Positions 9,237 to 18,244 are shown, counted from the first letter of the stretch. The stretch is DNA of 64,000 nt from CALMFG01 sp963666035 (GCA_963666035.2 CAXXJI010000011.1:1-64000); one strand, 5' to 3'. Notes: a model not told the origin generated them from the sequence alone. Program-made: numbers and translations.

Positions 9237-9867
9237 GAAAGCGTACACGACAATAGACGGGCAGGCCGAAAGCCTGCTCGTTATTCATAAGTCAAAATTT
9301 TTGGGGCTTGCGGTCAATGTGGAATCGGTTGAGGCTGCAAACGCAGTGCTGGCTCACGCTAAAAAACAGTATTGGGATGCGACGCATAATTGTTATGCCT
9401 ATATCATCGGCAAAGTTAGCCCAGTGATGAAAGCCAGCGACGATGGTGAGCCCGGAGGAACCGCAGGGATGCCGATGCTGGAAGTGCTGAAGAAAAATAA
9501 TTTGACGGATATTCTGGTGATCGTCACGCGCTATTTCGGCGGAGTGAAACTGGGCGCGGGTGGATTGGTGCGTGCGTACTCAGGCTCGGTGAGCGAGACA
9601 TTAAAGCAGGCAAGAATTGTACAATATGTGCCTTGCGAAATTTTTCGTCAGAACGTAGAATATGATATATGGGCAAAGATTGAACCCAAACTCGCGGCGG
9701 CGGGGGTTTTGATTTTAGAACAAGACTATCTGGAAACCGTGCATTTAAAGCTTGGAGTTTTTGGGAAAGATAAACCGGCAGTGGAAGCACTGCTGAAAGA
9801 AGCGCTGAAAAGCGAGGATGTTTTGACATATCTCGCGACCGATTATGTGGCGGTTGCGGCAGAATAA
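9229..9867 (+). CDS. IMPACT/YigZ family protein
   Basis: A 212-residue protein of the YigZ/YvyE (IMPACT) family. The signature block DDGEPGGTAGMPMLE is followed by VTRYFGGVKLGAGGLVRAYS, which are the most conserved stretches, then a C-terminal ferredoxin-like domain. The family is widespread; E. coli YigZ and yeast Yih1/mammalian IMPACT are linked to translation or stress control, but no enzymatic role is settled. The start is a GTG at 9229 overlapping the tyrS stop by eight bases; ribosome-site complementarity is weak, consistent with coupling to tyrS. Confidence 0.9.
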   Translation: MNKKAYTTIDGQAESLLVIHKSKFLGLAVNVESVEAANAVLAHAKKQYWDATHNCYAYIIGKVSPVMKASDDGEPGGTAGMPMLEVLKKNNLTDILVIVTRYFGGVKLGAGGLVRAYSGSVSETLKQARIVQYVPCEIFRQNVEYDIWAKIEPKLAAAGVLILEQDYLETVHLKLGVFGKDKPAVEALLKEALKSEDVLTYLATDYVAVAAE

Positions 9868-9880
9868 GGGGTAAAATGCG

Positions 9881-10768
9881 ATGCGGTTAAAGGAACTGGA
9901 AACAAAAGGCGCAAAAGTGTTGCGGGACGGTGAATATGACCGGCTGGGGCTGGCGACCGAAAGCTTCCCCGGCGAAAAGGTGCTGACTTTCTGCGCGGAT
10001 TTAAAATACCTCAGCAGTGCAACCGGTAATCCTTCGGTGACCTGTTTGATCACCACCGACGCGATTGCGGGTTCCGTGCCCGAGAATTTCGGTGTGATTA
10101 TCGTAGAGGCACCAAAAACTTTCTATTACCAGACGCATAACAGGATCGCGAAAAAACGCCGGGCGGAGCGTACCATGCCGTCGCAAGTGGATAAAACAGC
10201 AAAGATACATCCTTCTGTGGTAATCGCCAAACATAATGTGAAGATCGGGAAAAACACGATCATCGGGCCGAATACGGTGATTCATGAGTTTGTCACCATT
10301 GGGGATGATGTCATCATCGGGCCGAACAATGTGCTGGGCGGCCCGGCGTATCAGTTCTATATGGACGGTGAGGATTTGGTCAACGTGCTGACGATGGGTG
10401 AGCTGGTGATTGAAGACAAGGTGGAGACCCAAAGCAGCGTCAGCATCGACAATGCGGTGTTTAAAACGGCCACAGTGGGCAAGAACACCAAGATTGATTC
10501 CTATGCGCAAATCGCGCATGATTTCATCTGTGGTGTGCGGTGCCTGATCATGGCGCATGCCGTCATCAGCGGACGGGTGACGATGGGGGACGAGGTGTAT
10601 ATCGGCCCGAATGTGTCCATCGTCAACGGTTTAACGCTGGGCAACCACAGCAAAGCCAGCATCGGTTCGGTGGTGACCCGGGACGTCAAGGAGGGCCAGG
10701 CTGTGACCGGTAACTTTGCGATTGAACATAAGAAATGGATAAACTTTGTTAAAAAAGCAGCCAAGTAA
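9881..10768 (+). CDS. LpxD-like left-handed beta-helix acyltransferase
   Basis: A 295-residue protein with an LpxD-like N-terminal domain (about 1-95) and a left-handed beta-helix made of hexapeptide repeats from residue 105 onward (KIGKNTIIGPNTVIHEFV, TIGDDVIIGPNNVLGG, VTMGDEVYIGPNVSI). Such proteins transfer acyl or acetyl groups to sugar amines or hydroxyls. LpxD itself makes lipid A, but no other lipid A gene is present and the host looks Gram-positive, so modification of a surface sugar is more likely. AAGGGG nine bases before the ATG sets the start. It is convergent with the polysaccharide operon that follows. Family firm, substrate unknown. Confidence 0.8.
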   Translation: MRLKELETKGAKVLRDGEYDRLGLATESFPGEKVLTFCADLKYLSSATGNPSVTCLITTDAIAGSVPENFGVIIVEAPKTFYYQTHNRIAKKRRAERTMPSQVDKTAKIHPSVVIAKHNVKIGKNTIIGPNTVIHEFVTIGDDVIIGPNNVLGGPAYQFYMDGEDLVNVLTMGELVIEDKVETQSSVSIDNAVFKTATVGKNTKIDSYAQIAHDFICGVRCLIMAHAVISGRVTMGDEVYIGPNVSIVNGLTLGNHSKASIGSVVTRDVKEGQAVTGNFAIEHKKWINFVKKAAK

Positions 10769-10771
10769 CGA

Positions 10772-11872
10772 CTAATCTAATATAGTTTTAAAAATCTCAA
10801 TATGGCGTAAAGCCATATTTTCAATTGTATAGGGTTCGATTTTTTCTAACGCGTTTTTTTGCATCGCACTTATTTTTTTATCTTCGCCGAGCAGTTCGAT
10901 CATGGCCGTATGTGTGGCGGGAACATCCTCCGGCGGGGTCAGCCGTCCAACCGAATGATCCACCAGAGAAAGACCAGCGAGACAAGCGGTGGTGGTCACC
11001 ACGGGCATCGCATTCGCTAGGGCCTCATTGATTACCAGCCCCCAGATATCCTCCCGCGTGGGCAGGACAAACAGATCGCAGGCCAGATAGTATTGCCGTA
11101 AATCGGCTTTGTTCAGAAAACCGACAAAGCGGACATTTTTTAGATTTAAGGTTTCGGCCAGATCCAAATATTCATGGGTAGGTGCGTCTCCGGCGAGGTA
11201 GAGGCCGCAGCTTTTCGGCATATTCTGCCATGCTTTGAGGAGCACATCAAACCCTTTGCGCGGGATAAACTGCCCCACACCCAGCACGGCTTTTTCTTCG
11301 CCGATGCCCAGTCTGGCTTTCATCGCCTGCTTTTCCTTCGCGCTGGGCGGCGCATTTAAAATATCCGCCTTTCGTAAGGACGAAAACGGGTAGGAATATA
11401 CGCTTTTTGCATCCGCACCGTAATGGACAAAATAATCCTTTGTGTGCTCGCCGGAGCAAATCCAGCCGCTGGCAGCGCCGATAAAAAACCGCTTGATTTT
11501 GTCTTTAGCGCCATCGTCTGGTTTAATAAATCCGCCGTCCGCGTTGAGAAAAAACTGGATTTTTCTAAGCTTTAACCACAAAATCGCCAGCATAGCGGTA
11601 GGCGTGGCGTATCCGCCGATCACGATGATGTCGAACCGATTTTTTTTAAGGAACTTAAGTACACCGGGCGCAAACGCGGTTTCGGTTTTGATGGAGATGC
11701 CTTTTAAAAAATGAGCGGTATATCCCTTTGCTTCGCCGCCTTGCCAAACGTCTTTGCGGTCGGAAGCTTTTTTGCGTTCATACAGCACGGTCAAGTCGCA
11801 GAATTTGGCGAGTTCGCTAAAAAAATCGACACGGTAGGGAGAGGGGATATTGGCTAGATAAAGAACTTTCAA
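10772..11872 (-). CDS. glycosyltransferase family 4 (GT-B)
   Basis: A 366-residue GT-B enzyme that would transfer a sugar from an activated nucleotide donor during surface polysaccharide or glycolipid assembly. It starts MKVLYLANIPSPYRVDFF; the C-terminal Rossmann domain shows VGQFIPRKGFDVLLKA and the EX7E donor-binding motif in REDIWGLVINEALANAMPVV. The preferred start is the TTG at 11872, seven bases after AGGAG and ten bases after the stop of the upstream GT2 gene; an ATG at 11902 would overlap that gene by 20 bases. Third gene of the leftward FAD-GT2-GT4 operon. Sugar and acceptor cannot be assigned. Confidence 0.88.
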   Translation of the reverse strand: MKVLYLANIPSPYRVDFFSELAKFCDLTVLYERKKASDRKDVWQGGEAKGYTAHFLKGISIKTETAFAPGVLKFLKKNRFDIIVIGGYATPTAMLAILWLKLRKIQFFLNADGGFIKPDDGAKDKIKRFFIGAASGWICSGEHTKDYFVHYGADAKSVYSYPFSSLRKADILNAPPSAKEKQAMKARLGIGEEKAVLGVGQFIPRKGFDVLLKAWQNMPKSCGLYLAGDAPTHEYLDLAETLNLKNVRFVGFLNKADLRQYYLACDLFVLPTREDIWGLVINEALANAMPVVTTTACLAGLSLVDHSVGRLTPPEDVPATHTAMIELLGEDKKISAMQKNALEKIEPYTIENMALRHIEIFKTILD

Positions 11873-11882
11873 TGAATTGCTC

Positions 11883-12821
11883 CTATTTGCTGATTTTTTC
11901 AATCGACATGATATAATACCGCTCTTTTTTGAAATTTAAATCCAAAATGAGCGACAGATATTTGATGATGATAGTGAGGATGCTGAATACACCAAAGAAT
12001 CCGAACGCGATAAACAGCACGGTGGTGGTCCAGCCTTCAATCGCATTGCCCATCAGGTAGTAGACCAGTGCGTATACCGCCATAAATACCGTAAAGCCGA
12101 TCATGAGAAAAGCCATGGTGATGGAAAACTTAAACGCGACATCGGTAAACAGCATCAGCGAATCGATGGCGACCGACTGTCGGACGCGGGCTTCATCATG
12201 CGATTTTTTTCGTTTCAGCGGAGCGTTATCGTATGTGATGGTGTCTGTAGCAAGTCCGCATCCCGCATAGATTGCTTTTCGATAGGGCATGGTCTTTGAG
12301 ATGCTGTGTACACGGTTGATCGCCCGCCGCGAGAGGATGCGGAAACGTTCGGTGCGCAGCTTGCCGGGGCCGTTGAAGTAGCGGTTGAACATCCAGTAGA
12401 ACAGCTTTGAACTGCCCGAAATCTGGTTTTTAGGTGCGGCGCCCACGATGTCGTAACCCGAGAGAGACCGATTGTATATATCCATAATCAGGCTGATATC
12501 ATAGTCCATAACGATGGTATCGAATTCAAACACAAAATCGCCGATGGCCAAATCAACGCCCGCGTTCATGGAAAGTTCAAGGCCATGGTAGTGGCCCATG
12601 TTGATGATGGACAGCGGCGCGCTCGAGAATTCTTTGCATGCGGTCTTGATTGCGTCCGCGGAACGATCGGTTGAAGCGTCGTTGACACAGATGATTTCAA
12701 AGTTCTGAAAATTACGGCTGAAGACGCCATGAATTTTTCCTAGGAATTGCTGGATTTGATTTTCATTGTTGTGGACATACACCACCGCGGAGATGAAGTT
12801 TTTTTCTTGATTGGGGTTCAC
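11883..12821 (-). CDS. membrane-anchored family 2 glycosyltransferase
   Basis: A 312-residue GT-A enzyme resembling polyprenyl-phosphate sugar transferases (GtrB/DPM1 group). The N-terminal catalytic domain shows VVYVHNNENQIQQFL and IICVNDASTDRS; the metal-binding region reads EFDTIVMDYD. Two hydrophobic helices at about 230-255 and 265-290 anchor it to the inner face of the membrane. Start is a GTG at 12821 after GAGGT. It would load a sugar onto a lipid carrier for export or use by the neighbouring GT4 enzyme (inference). Middle gene of the leftward operon. Confidence 0.88.
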   Translation of the reverse strand: MNPNQEKNFISAVVYVHNNENQIQQFLGKIHGVFSRNFQNFEIICVNDASTDRSADAIKTACKEFSSAPLSIINMGHYHGLELSMNAGVDLAIGDFVFEFDTIVMDYDISLIMDIYNRSLSGYDIVGAAPKNQISGSSKLFYWMFNRYFNGPGKLRTERFRILSRRAINRVHSISKTMPYRKAIYAGCGLATDTITYDNAPLKRKKSHDEARVRQSVAIDSLMLFTDVAFKFSITMAFLMIGFTVFMAVYALVYYLMGNAIEGWTTTVLFIAFGFFGVFSILTIIIKYLSLILDLNFKKERYYIMSIEKISK

Positions 12822-12854
12822 CGGTTTTACCTCGTCAACTTAAATTTTCTATTA

Positions 12855-13967
12855 TTACAGGTATTCGTCCAAATCATATACCGTGTTGATTTTTCCGCTC
12901 AACACTGAGACAAAAGCGGGACTTTCCGAGTACTGCCGAATCACCGTCGGCCTGGAATCATCGACTTCGGAAGCTTGCAAAATGGGCTTGATCGAAAACA
13001 GCGAAGAGTGGTATTTAAAGCCGTATTCTTCTTTTAGATATTTTTTTGCCAGCGATGCCATATACGGATATGCCGTTTTGGGCTTGGCGGGGCAGGTGTT
13101 GCAGTTGCCGAGCTGCGCGGGCGAACAGGTGCCGCCGCTTTTGGACTGGCAAGAGAAGGTCGGCAGCGCGTCGTATGACGTGATATGCGGCGTAAAGGTG
13201 ACCGATGTCAGCGAATGTAAACCGGTTTTGCCAAACGGCATGATGGAAAAAAACGGTCCGTCCATCACCGTGATGCCTGTATCGTTTAATTCACCCGAAA
13301 CTTCGCAAAGGATAATCTCGCAGAGCTCATATTTGATCTTAAACGGCGGATAGTCAGCCAGCGATGTAATCTGATTGGTACTGGCGTAGGTGGCGTTCAG
13401 CAGATATCCGGTTTCAAATAATTCACCATTGACAGTCAGAGCAAACTTTCCGCTTGCTTTCTCTATTTTTTCGATACGCGCGTCATATTTCAGCTTCACG
13501 TTTTTAAGCTTTTTCAATTGATACAAAAAATGATCTTTCAGTATCATCGCGTCATAAGTATATTCTTTGGTGGCAAATGCGCCCGAGCACATGCCGGATT
13601 TAAAGTACTTATCAGGACTCTGTGCATCACATGCGATACCAGCATTGTTGCAGAACTTTTTAAACTGCTCGGCGGATGTCCAGGAGAATTTGGACGAAAT
13701 CGCATAGATTTTTTCAAAATCACTAAAAATACAAAAACCATAATCTCGGTTGAATCGCTCAAAGTACCCCGCCGATTTGACGGCAGTGGAATAGGAACGC
13801 GGGTAGTGGTAGCCCATATGCACTCTGGCCTGATTGATATAAGTCGCCCGGGCAAAAGCCTGGCTGTCATATTCCAGCACCAGCACTTTTTCTCCCTTTT
13901 GCCCGCATTTTTCGGCGGCGTACAGCCCGTACAGCCCTGCCCCGATAATGATTTTGTCGTAGACCAT
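12855..13967 (-). CDS. FAD-dependent oxidoreductase (DAO type)
   Basis: A 370-residue flavoprotein starting MVYDKIIIGAGLYGLYAAEK, the dinucleotide-binding GxGxxG fold of the DAO/thiamine-oxidase superfamily. A second conserved patch is ARVHMGYHYPRSYSTA. Residues 273, 281, 289 and 292 are cysteines in a CX7CX7CX2C cluster that could hold zinc or an iron-sulphur centre. Similar oxidoreductases occur in capsule and O-antigen clusters. It heads a leftward operon with two glycosyltransferases, so oxidation of a sugar or lipid intermediate is a reasonable guess. ATG at 13967 after AAAAGG; a consensus promoter lies 36 bases upstream. Confidence 0.82.
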   Translation of the reverse strand: MVYDKIIIGAGLYGLYAAEKCGQKGEKVLVLEYDSQAFARATYINQARVHMGYHYPRSYSTAVKSAGYFERFNRDYGFCIFSDFEKIYAISSKFSWTSAEQFKKFCNNAGIACDAQSPDKYFKSGMCSGAFATKEYTYDAMILKDHFLYQLKKLKNVKLKYDARIEKIEKASGKFALTVNGELFETGYLLNATYASTNQITSLADYPPFKIKYELCEIILCEVSGELNDTGITVMDGPFFSIMPFGKTGLHSLTSVTFTPHITSYDALPTFSCQSKSGGTCSPAQLGNCNTCPAKPKTAYPYMASLAKKYLKEEYGFKYHSSLFSIKPILQASEVDDSRPTVIRQYSESPAFVSVLSGKINTVYDLDEYL

Positions 13968-14002
13968 CGTTCTTAATTAACCTTTTCTTTGCTCTTTCGT
14001 CA

Positions 14003-14031
14003 ATTATAACAGCTTTACCGTTTGCCGTCAC
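14003..14031 (-). promoter_or_regulatory. sigma-A promoter of the FAD-GT2-GT4 operon
   Basis: Minus strand GTGACG (14031-14026), 17-base spacer, perfect TATAAT (14008-14003). Confidence 0.7.
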
Positions 14032-14053
14032 CCGTTTGTTGGCGTGTTGTTGA

Positions 14054-14083
14054 TTGACTTAAAGCAGGCAGACATATTATAAT
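14054..14083 (+). promoter_or_regulatory. sigma-A promoter of cysS
   Basis: TTGACT (14054-14059), 18-base spacer, TATAAT (14078-14083). It overlaps the in-frame ATG at 14082, so translation must begin downstream, at 14145. Confidence 0.75.
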
Positions 14084-14144
14084 GACAGCAATAAAAAATG
14101 GAAGAGTTCGTTTAACAGCACGATTGGGGGATTACTATATTCAT

Positions 14145-15527
14145 ATGAAGGTTTTCAACACACAAACAAGACAAAAAGAGGATTTAAAGCCGATTGAAGA
14201 GGGAAAAATACGGATTTATGCCTGCGGGCCGACCGTTTACAACTATTTTCATATTGGCAATGCACGGCCGTTGATTGTCTTTGACACCTTACGACGGTAT
14301 TTGGAATACCGCGGATATAACGTTAATTTTGTACAGAATTTTACCGATATCGACGATAAGATGATTCAAAACGCCAATCTTGAGGGCGTCACGGTGAGGG
14401 GTCTGGCCGAAAAATATATTGCGGAATACTTTAAGGATGCGAAGCGCTTAAACATTAAACCCGCCACGCATCACCCTAAAGCCACCGAGCATATGGATGA
14501 TATCATCGCGCTGATTCAAAAGTTGATCGACAACGGCCTCGCTTATGCCGTCAGTGGCGACGTATACTACAACGCCAAGGGCTTTAAGGGATACGGCAAG
14601 TTAAGCGGTCAGTCCATCGACGATTTGGAAACCGGCGCACGGATTGACGTGAACGAGGATAAGAAGGACCCGATTGATTTTGCGCTGTGGAAAGCCCAAA
14701 AGGAAGGTGAGCCTGCGTGGGAAAGCCCATGGGGGATGGGGCGCCCGGGCTGGCATATTGAATGCTCGGCGATGAGCATGAAATATTTGGGCGAGACGAT
14801 TGACATTCATGGCGGTGGTCAGGATCTCATTTTCCCGCACCACGAAAACGAAGTGGCGCAGAGCGAAGGTGCGACCGGGCACGATTTTTGTCACTACTGG
14901 ATGCATAACGGCTATATCAATGTTGACAACAAAAAGATGAGCAAGAGCCTTGGGAACTTCTTTACAGTAAGGGATATTTTGGCTAAATATGACGGCATCA
15001 TCGTTCGTTTCTTTATGCTGAGCGCGCATTACAGAAGTCCGGTCAATTTCTCGGACGGACTTTTGGAACAAGCGAAATCCGCTTTGGAGCGTATCCGAAA
15101 CTTTAAAGAGAATTTAAACTTCATTATTGAAACCGATAAGGACATGCCGGATATGGGTGTGGCCGAACTTAATAAGGCCTATAAAGAACGGTTTAACGAC
15201 GCGATGGACGACGATCTGAATACGGCGGACGCGATTGGCGTGATTTTTGAATATATTCGGGAAATCAACGTGAGATTTGAAAACGGTGCGAATGCGGGAG
15301 AAGCAGAATTAGCACTTAATATGATTGATACGCTGTTGGATGTTCTGGGGCTGATTGTGGAAAGCGCCGATGAGATTCCGGAAGACATCCTGAAACTGGT
15401 TGAGGAGCGAAAAGCTGCACGAGCCGAAAAGAATTGGGCAAGGGCGGATGAGATACGCGATACGCTTTCGGAAAAAGGATATGAAGTGAAAGACACGCCC
15501 GACGGCGCGAAAATAAGCAGAATTTAG
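14145..15527 (+). CDS. cysS: cysteinyl-tRNA synthetase
   Basis: Charges tRNA-Cys; 460 residues, normal for the family. It opens MKVFNTQTRQKEDL, then CGPTVYNYFHIGNARP with the zinc ligand Cys27 and HIGN (36-39) as the HIGH motif. WHIECSAMS and GGGQDLIFPHHENE supply the remaining zinc ligands, and KKMSKSLGN is the KMSKS loop. The upstream in-frame ATG at 14082 is part of the promoter -10, so 14145 is chosen even though its ribosome site (GGGGG, about 14 bases away) is weak. The gene leads a run of tightly packed rightward genes (DUF1461, tsaD, amidase). Confidence 0.96.
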   Translation: MKVFNTQTRQKEDLKPIEEGKIRIYACGPTVYNYFHIGNARPLIVFDTLRRYLEYRGYNVNFVQNFTDIDDKMIQNANLEGVTVRGLAEKYIAEYFKDAKRLNIKPATHHPKATEHMDDIIALIQKLIDNGLAYAVSGDVYYNAKGFKGYGKLSGQSIDDLETGARIDVNEDKKDPIDFALWKAQKEGEPAWESPWGMGRPGWHIECSAMSMKYLGETIDIHGGGQDLIFPHHENEVAQSEGATGHDFCHYWMHNGYINVDNKKMSKSLGNFFTVRDILAKYDGIIVRFFMLSAHYRSPVNFSDGLLEQAKSALERIRNFKENLNFIIETDKDMPDMGVAELNKAYKERFNDAMDDDLNTADAIGVIFEYIREINVRFENGANAGEAELALNMIDTLLDVLGLIVESADEIPEDILKLVEERKAARAEKNWARADEIRDTLSEKGYEVKDTPDGAKISRI

Positions 15528-15539
15528 GGGGCGAAAAAC

Positions 15540-16232
15540 ATGAAGAAAAACGGTGCATTCAGCAAACTGGTGGCAACCATCGGTTCGGCGGCATTACTGC
15601 TGTTTTTGATGTTAAGTTTAGTCTTGGGTATTGGGCTGAGCAAGCCCGTTTATAGTGTACTGCAGGATCAGTTTGGTGTGGCAGACTATGTGGGGATATC
15701 TCCAAGCGATTTAGACGGTGTGACCAATAGTTTTGTCGATTATACGCGGGGCCAGCGTGACGATTTAAATGAGCAGGTGTTAATCAAAGGCGAAGCGATT
15801 CCAATGTTTAATGAACGCGAGCTCAGCCATATGGTGGACGTCAGAAACCTCTATCTTGCCGGAGTGCAGATCGCCTATTTTTTGGCCGCGGTGGCCGTCG
15901 TGGCCTTCACCGCGCTGTTTATCACGCACCAGAACAAGACGATTTACCGCGTGCACACGCGCGTATCGTTGGCGTTCCTCGCGCTTTGCGTCGCGCTCGG
16001 CATCTACTTTGTGGTGGATTTTAACGGCTTTTGGACGAACGTGCATCTTTTGTTATTCACCAATAATCTTTGGTTGTTGAATCCGGCGACTGACCGGATG
16101 ATCCGTATGTTCCCGCTGGAATTCTTCCTGACGCTGTCGGGAATTATCCTCGGCGTTTTTGCGGCGCTGTTTGCCGCGCTTTGGATATTTGCGGGCAACC
16201 GTGCCAAAGCTTTGGAAAAGGCAGGCGCATGA
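15540..16232 (+). CDS. DUF1461 membrane protein, Lit-like lipoprotein transacylase
   Basis: A 230-residue protein with four predicted transmembrane helices (near 10-33, 105-128, 138-160 and 190-220) and a large extracytoplasmic loop after helix 1. It matches the DUF1461/TIGR01906 family, whose enterococcal member Lit moves an acyl chain within lipoproteins to give the lyso form. Histidines in ERELSHMVDVR and NVHLLLFTNNLWLLNP fit the two conserved histidines of that family. The ATG follows AGGGGG by eight bases. Its stop overlaps the tsaD start (ATGA). Family is clear; the Lit activity is inferred from family membership. Confidence 0.8.
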   Translation: MKKNGAFSKLVATIGSAALLLFLMLSLVLGIGLSKPVYSVLQDQFGVADYVGISPSDLDGVTNSFVDYTRGQRDDLNEQVLIKGEAIPMFNERELSHMVDVRNLYLAGVQIAYFLAAVAVVAFTALFITHQNKTIYRVHTRVSLAFLALCVALGIYFVVDFNGFWTNVHLLLFTNNLWLLNPATDRMIRMFPLEFFLTLSGIILGVFAALFAALWIFAGNRAKALEKAGA

Positions 16233-17251
16233 ACATTCTCGGTATTGAAACCTCCTGCGACGAGACCGCGGCAGCCGTGGTGCGGGACGGGCGAACATGC
16301 TTAAGCAGCGAAATATTTTCACAGATTGATATCCACGCGCCATACGGCGGGGTGGTGCCCGAGATTGCATCGCGCAATCATACCAAAAAGCTGCCGATTA
16401 TCGTAAACGCCGCACTTAACAAAGCGGAGATGAGGATCAAGGATATTGATGCGGTCGCGGTGACGGCGGGGCCGGGGCTGGTGGGCGCGCTGCTCACCGG
16501 TGTGGCGTTTGCGAAAGGATACGCCTACGCCAACGATAAGCCGCTTTACAGTGTGAATCACATCGAGGGACATATCTGCTCCAATTTTTTGAGCCATGCT
16601 GATTTGAATCCGCCCATGATCTGCCTGGTGGTTTCGGGCGGGCACTCGCATATTGTCAAGATCACAGATTTTGGCCGATATGAGCTTTTAGGGCAAACGC
16701 GGGATGATGCGGCGGGGGAAGCTTTTGATAAAGTGGCCAGAGTTTTAGGCCTTTCGTATCCCGGCGGGCCGAATCTGGAACGGCTGGCGAAGACGGGGAA
16801 TCCGGATGCCTATGATTTTCCGGTGGCCTATCGCGGCGAAACGCATTTGGATTTCAGTTTCAGCGGCCTTAAGACCGCGGTCATCAACCGTCTGCATCAG
16901 ATGGATCAAAAAGGCGAGACCTACAGCAAAGCCGATGTGGCCGCATCTTTTCAGAAAAACGTGGTGACGGTTTTGGCGGACAACACCTTTGAGGCGGCCG
17001 CGCGGGAAAGAATGGACGTGGTGGCGCTGGCCGGCGGAGTTTCGGCCAACAGCGCGTTACGGGCGGCTTTTGAGAGCCGTGCTAAGGAAAAAGGGATTCG
17101 GCTGTATATGCCGAATTTGGAATACTGCACAGATAACGCCGCGATGATCGCGTCGGCGGCGTATTTTAGTCAGGAACAGGCGGATTTAACGCTGAACGCG
17201 GACCCGTCGATGAAATTGGATTTTGGAGCAGGACAGCAAAAACATGAGTGA
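16229..17251 (+). CDS. tsaD: tRNA N6-adenosine threonylcarbamoyltransferase TsaD
   Basis: Transfers the threonylcarbamoyl group from TC-AMP to A37 of ANN-decoding tRNAs, working with TsaB/TsaE. 340 residues in the ASKHA fold: GIETSCDETAAAVV at the N-terminus, the metal-binding HIEGH, VVSGGHSHIV, DDAAGEAFDKVAR, FSFSGLKTAV and LAGGVSANSALR are all intact. The ATG at 16229 shares four bases with the DUF1461 stop; a longer reading from 16181 would overlap it by 52 bases without a ribosome site. tsaB and tsaE are not in this window. Confidence 0.97.
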   Translation: MNILGIETSCDETAAAVVRDGRTCLSSEIFSQIDIHAPYGGVVPEIASRNHTKKLPIIVNAALNKAEMRIKDIDAVAVTAGPGLVGALLTGVAFAKGYAYANDKPLYSVNHIEGHICSNFLSHADLNPPMICLVVSGGHSHIVKITDFGRYELLGQTRDDAAGEAFDKVARVLGLSYPGGPNLERLAKTGNPDAYDFPVAYRGETHLDFSFSGLKTAVINRLHQMDQKGETYSKADVAASFQKNVVTVLADNTFEAAARERMDVVALAGGVSANSALRAAFESRAKEKGIRLYMPNLEYCTDNAAMIASAAYFSQEQADLTLNADPSMKLDFGAGQQKHE

Positions 17252-18170
17252 AACCAGACAAGAACAAAAAATGATCTTTGCGCGCTACGCCCTTTTGGTG
17301 TTCGGCATTCTTTTTGTGGTCATTGTTTCCATCATTCTGGCGGTGACGCAAAAGCCGAAAGACGCGAACGCAGTGCTGGCCAGCGCATCGGTTTCGCCCA
17401 GTGCTACGGCCCGGGTCACCGAACCACAAGAAATGGATGGGGTGGAAATCCTGCCCACGCCCGAGGCCACTTTGATTCTGCCCGAAAAGCTGACCGAGGA
17501 GAATTTTGGACATGTGACCATGTGGGAAGCCGAGGAGTATCAGGAATTGATGGAAGGCGCAAGCCCGACACCTTCTCCCGAAAACGCGGCGCCTGTGGTG
17601 CCGATCGATAAGCTGGTGGTCATCGATCCTGGACACGGCGGGTTTGACGGCGGGGCTGTGGGTTCAATCACCGGCGTGCACGAAGACGACTTGAATCTGG
17701 CCGTGGCGCTTTTCCTAAAAGAGACATTTGAGACCAACGGATACCAAGTGCTTTTGACGCGCGATGATGAAAATGCGATTGCGCACACCAAGCTTGACGA
17801 TATGCATAAACGCTATCAGATCATTGAGAATTCAGGTGCCGAACTGGTCATCAGTGTTCATATGAATTTCTATGCGGATTCGGCGGTGGCGGGTCCGCAG
17901 GTGTTTTTCTTTGAAGGTTCCACGCGGGGTGAGATCCTGGCGCAGATGGTGACGAGTGAGATTGAGCGGCGGGTGCAGCCCGAGCGGATGCGAAAAGCGA
18001 CAGCCGAGAATTATTATATCTTGGGCGCGGGGAACGCGCCGAGCATTTTGGTGGAATGCGGGTTTCTCTCCAATGCGGCCGAAGAAGCGCTTTTGATGGA
18101 CGAAGCGTATCAGATTAAACTCGCCAATGCCATCTATGTGGCGGCAGACGATTATATGGATACTTATTAA
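17244..18170 (+). CDS. membrane-anchored N-acetylmuramoyl-L-alanine amidase
   Basis: Cleaves the bond between MurNAc and the stem peptide of peptidoglycan outside the membrane. 308 residues: a single transmembrane anchor at about 14-34, a Ser/Pro/Thr-rich linker, then an Amidase_3 domain from about 123. Zinc ligands and catalytic residues are visible: H131 in IDPGHGGFDGG, E147 in GVHEDD, H206 in VISVHMN and E271 in LVECGFLSN. The ATG at 17244 overlaps the tsaD stop by eight bases; AGGA lies ten bases upstream. Resembles CwlD/AmiC-type enzymes. A hairpin follows the stop. Confidence 0.93.
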   Translation: MSETRQEQKMIFARYALLVFGILFVVIVSIILAVTQKPKDANAVLASASVSPSATARVTEPQEMDGVEILPTPEATLILPEKLTEENFGHVTMWEAEEYQELMEGASPTPSPENAAPVVPIDKLVVIDPGHGGFDGGAVGSITGVHEDDLNLAVALFLKETFETNGYQVLLTRDDENAIAHTKLDDMHKRYQIIENSGAELVISVHMNFYADSAVAGPQVFFFEGSTRGEILAQMVTSEIERRVQPERMRKATAENYYILGAGNAPSILVECGFLSNAAEEALLMDEAYQIKLANAIYVAADDYMDTY

Positions 18171-18202
18171 AAACAAGTTTGTGATGTTTTGATACAACCG
18201 AT

Positions 18203-18225
18203 AATCGCTCAAACGGGCGATTTTC
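18203..18225 (+). terminator. probable terminator after the amidase gene
   Basis: Stem AATCGCTC/GGGCGATT (one G-U pair) with loop AAAC, then TTCATTTG; the U run is short. Confidence 0.5.
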
Positions 18226-18235
18226 ATTTGCGGCA

Positions 18236-18244
18236 TGGTATAAT
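18236..18244 (+). promoter_or_regulatory. extended -10 promoter
   Basis: TGGTATAAT about 30 bases before the next gene, with no good -35, in keeping with an extended -10 promoter. Confidence 0.55.
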
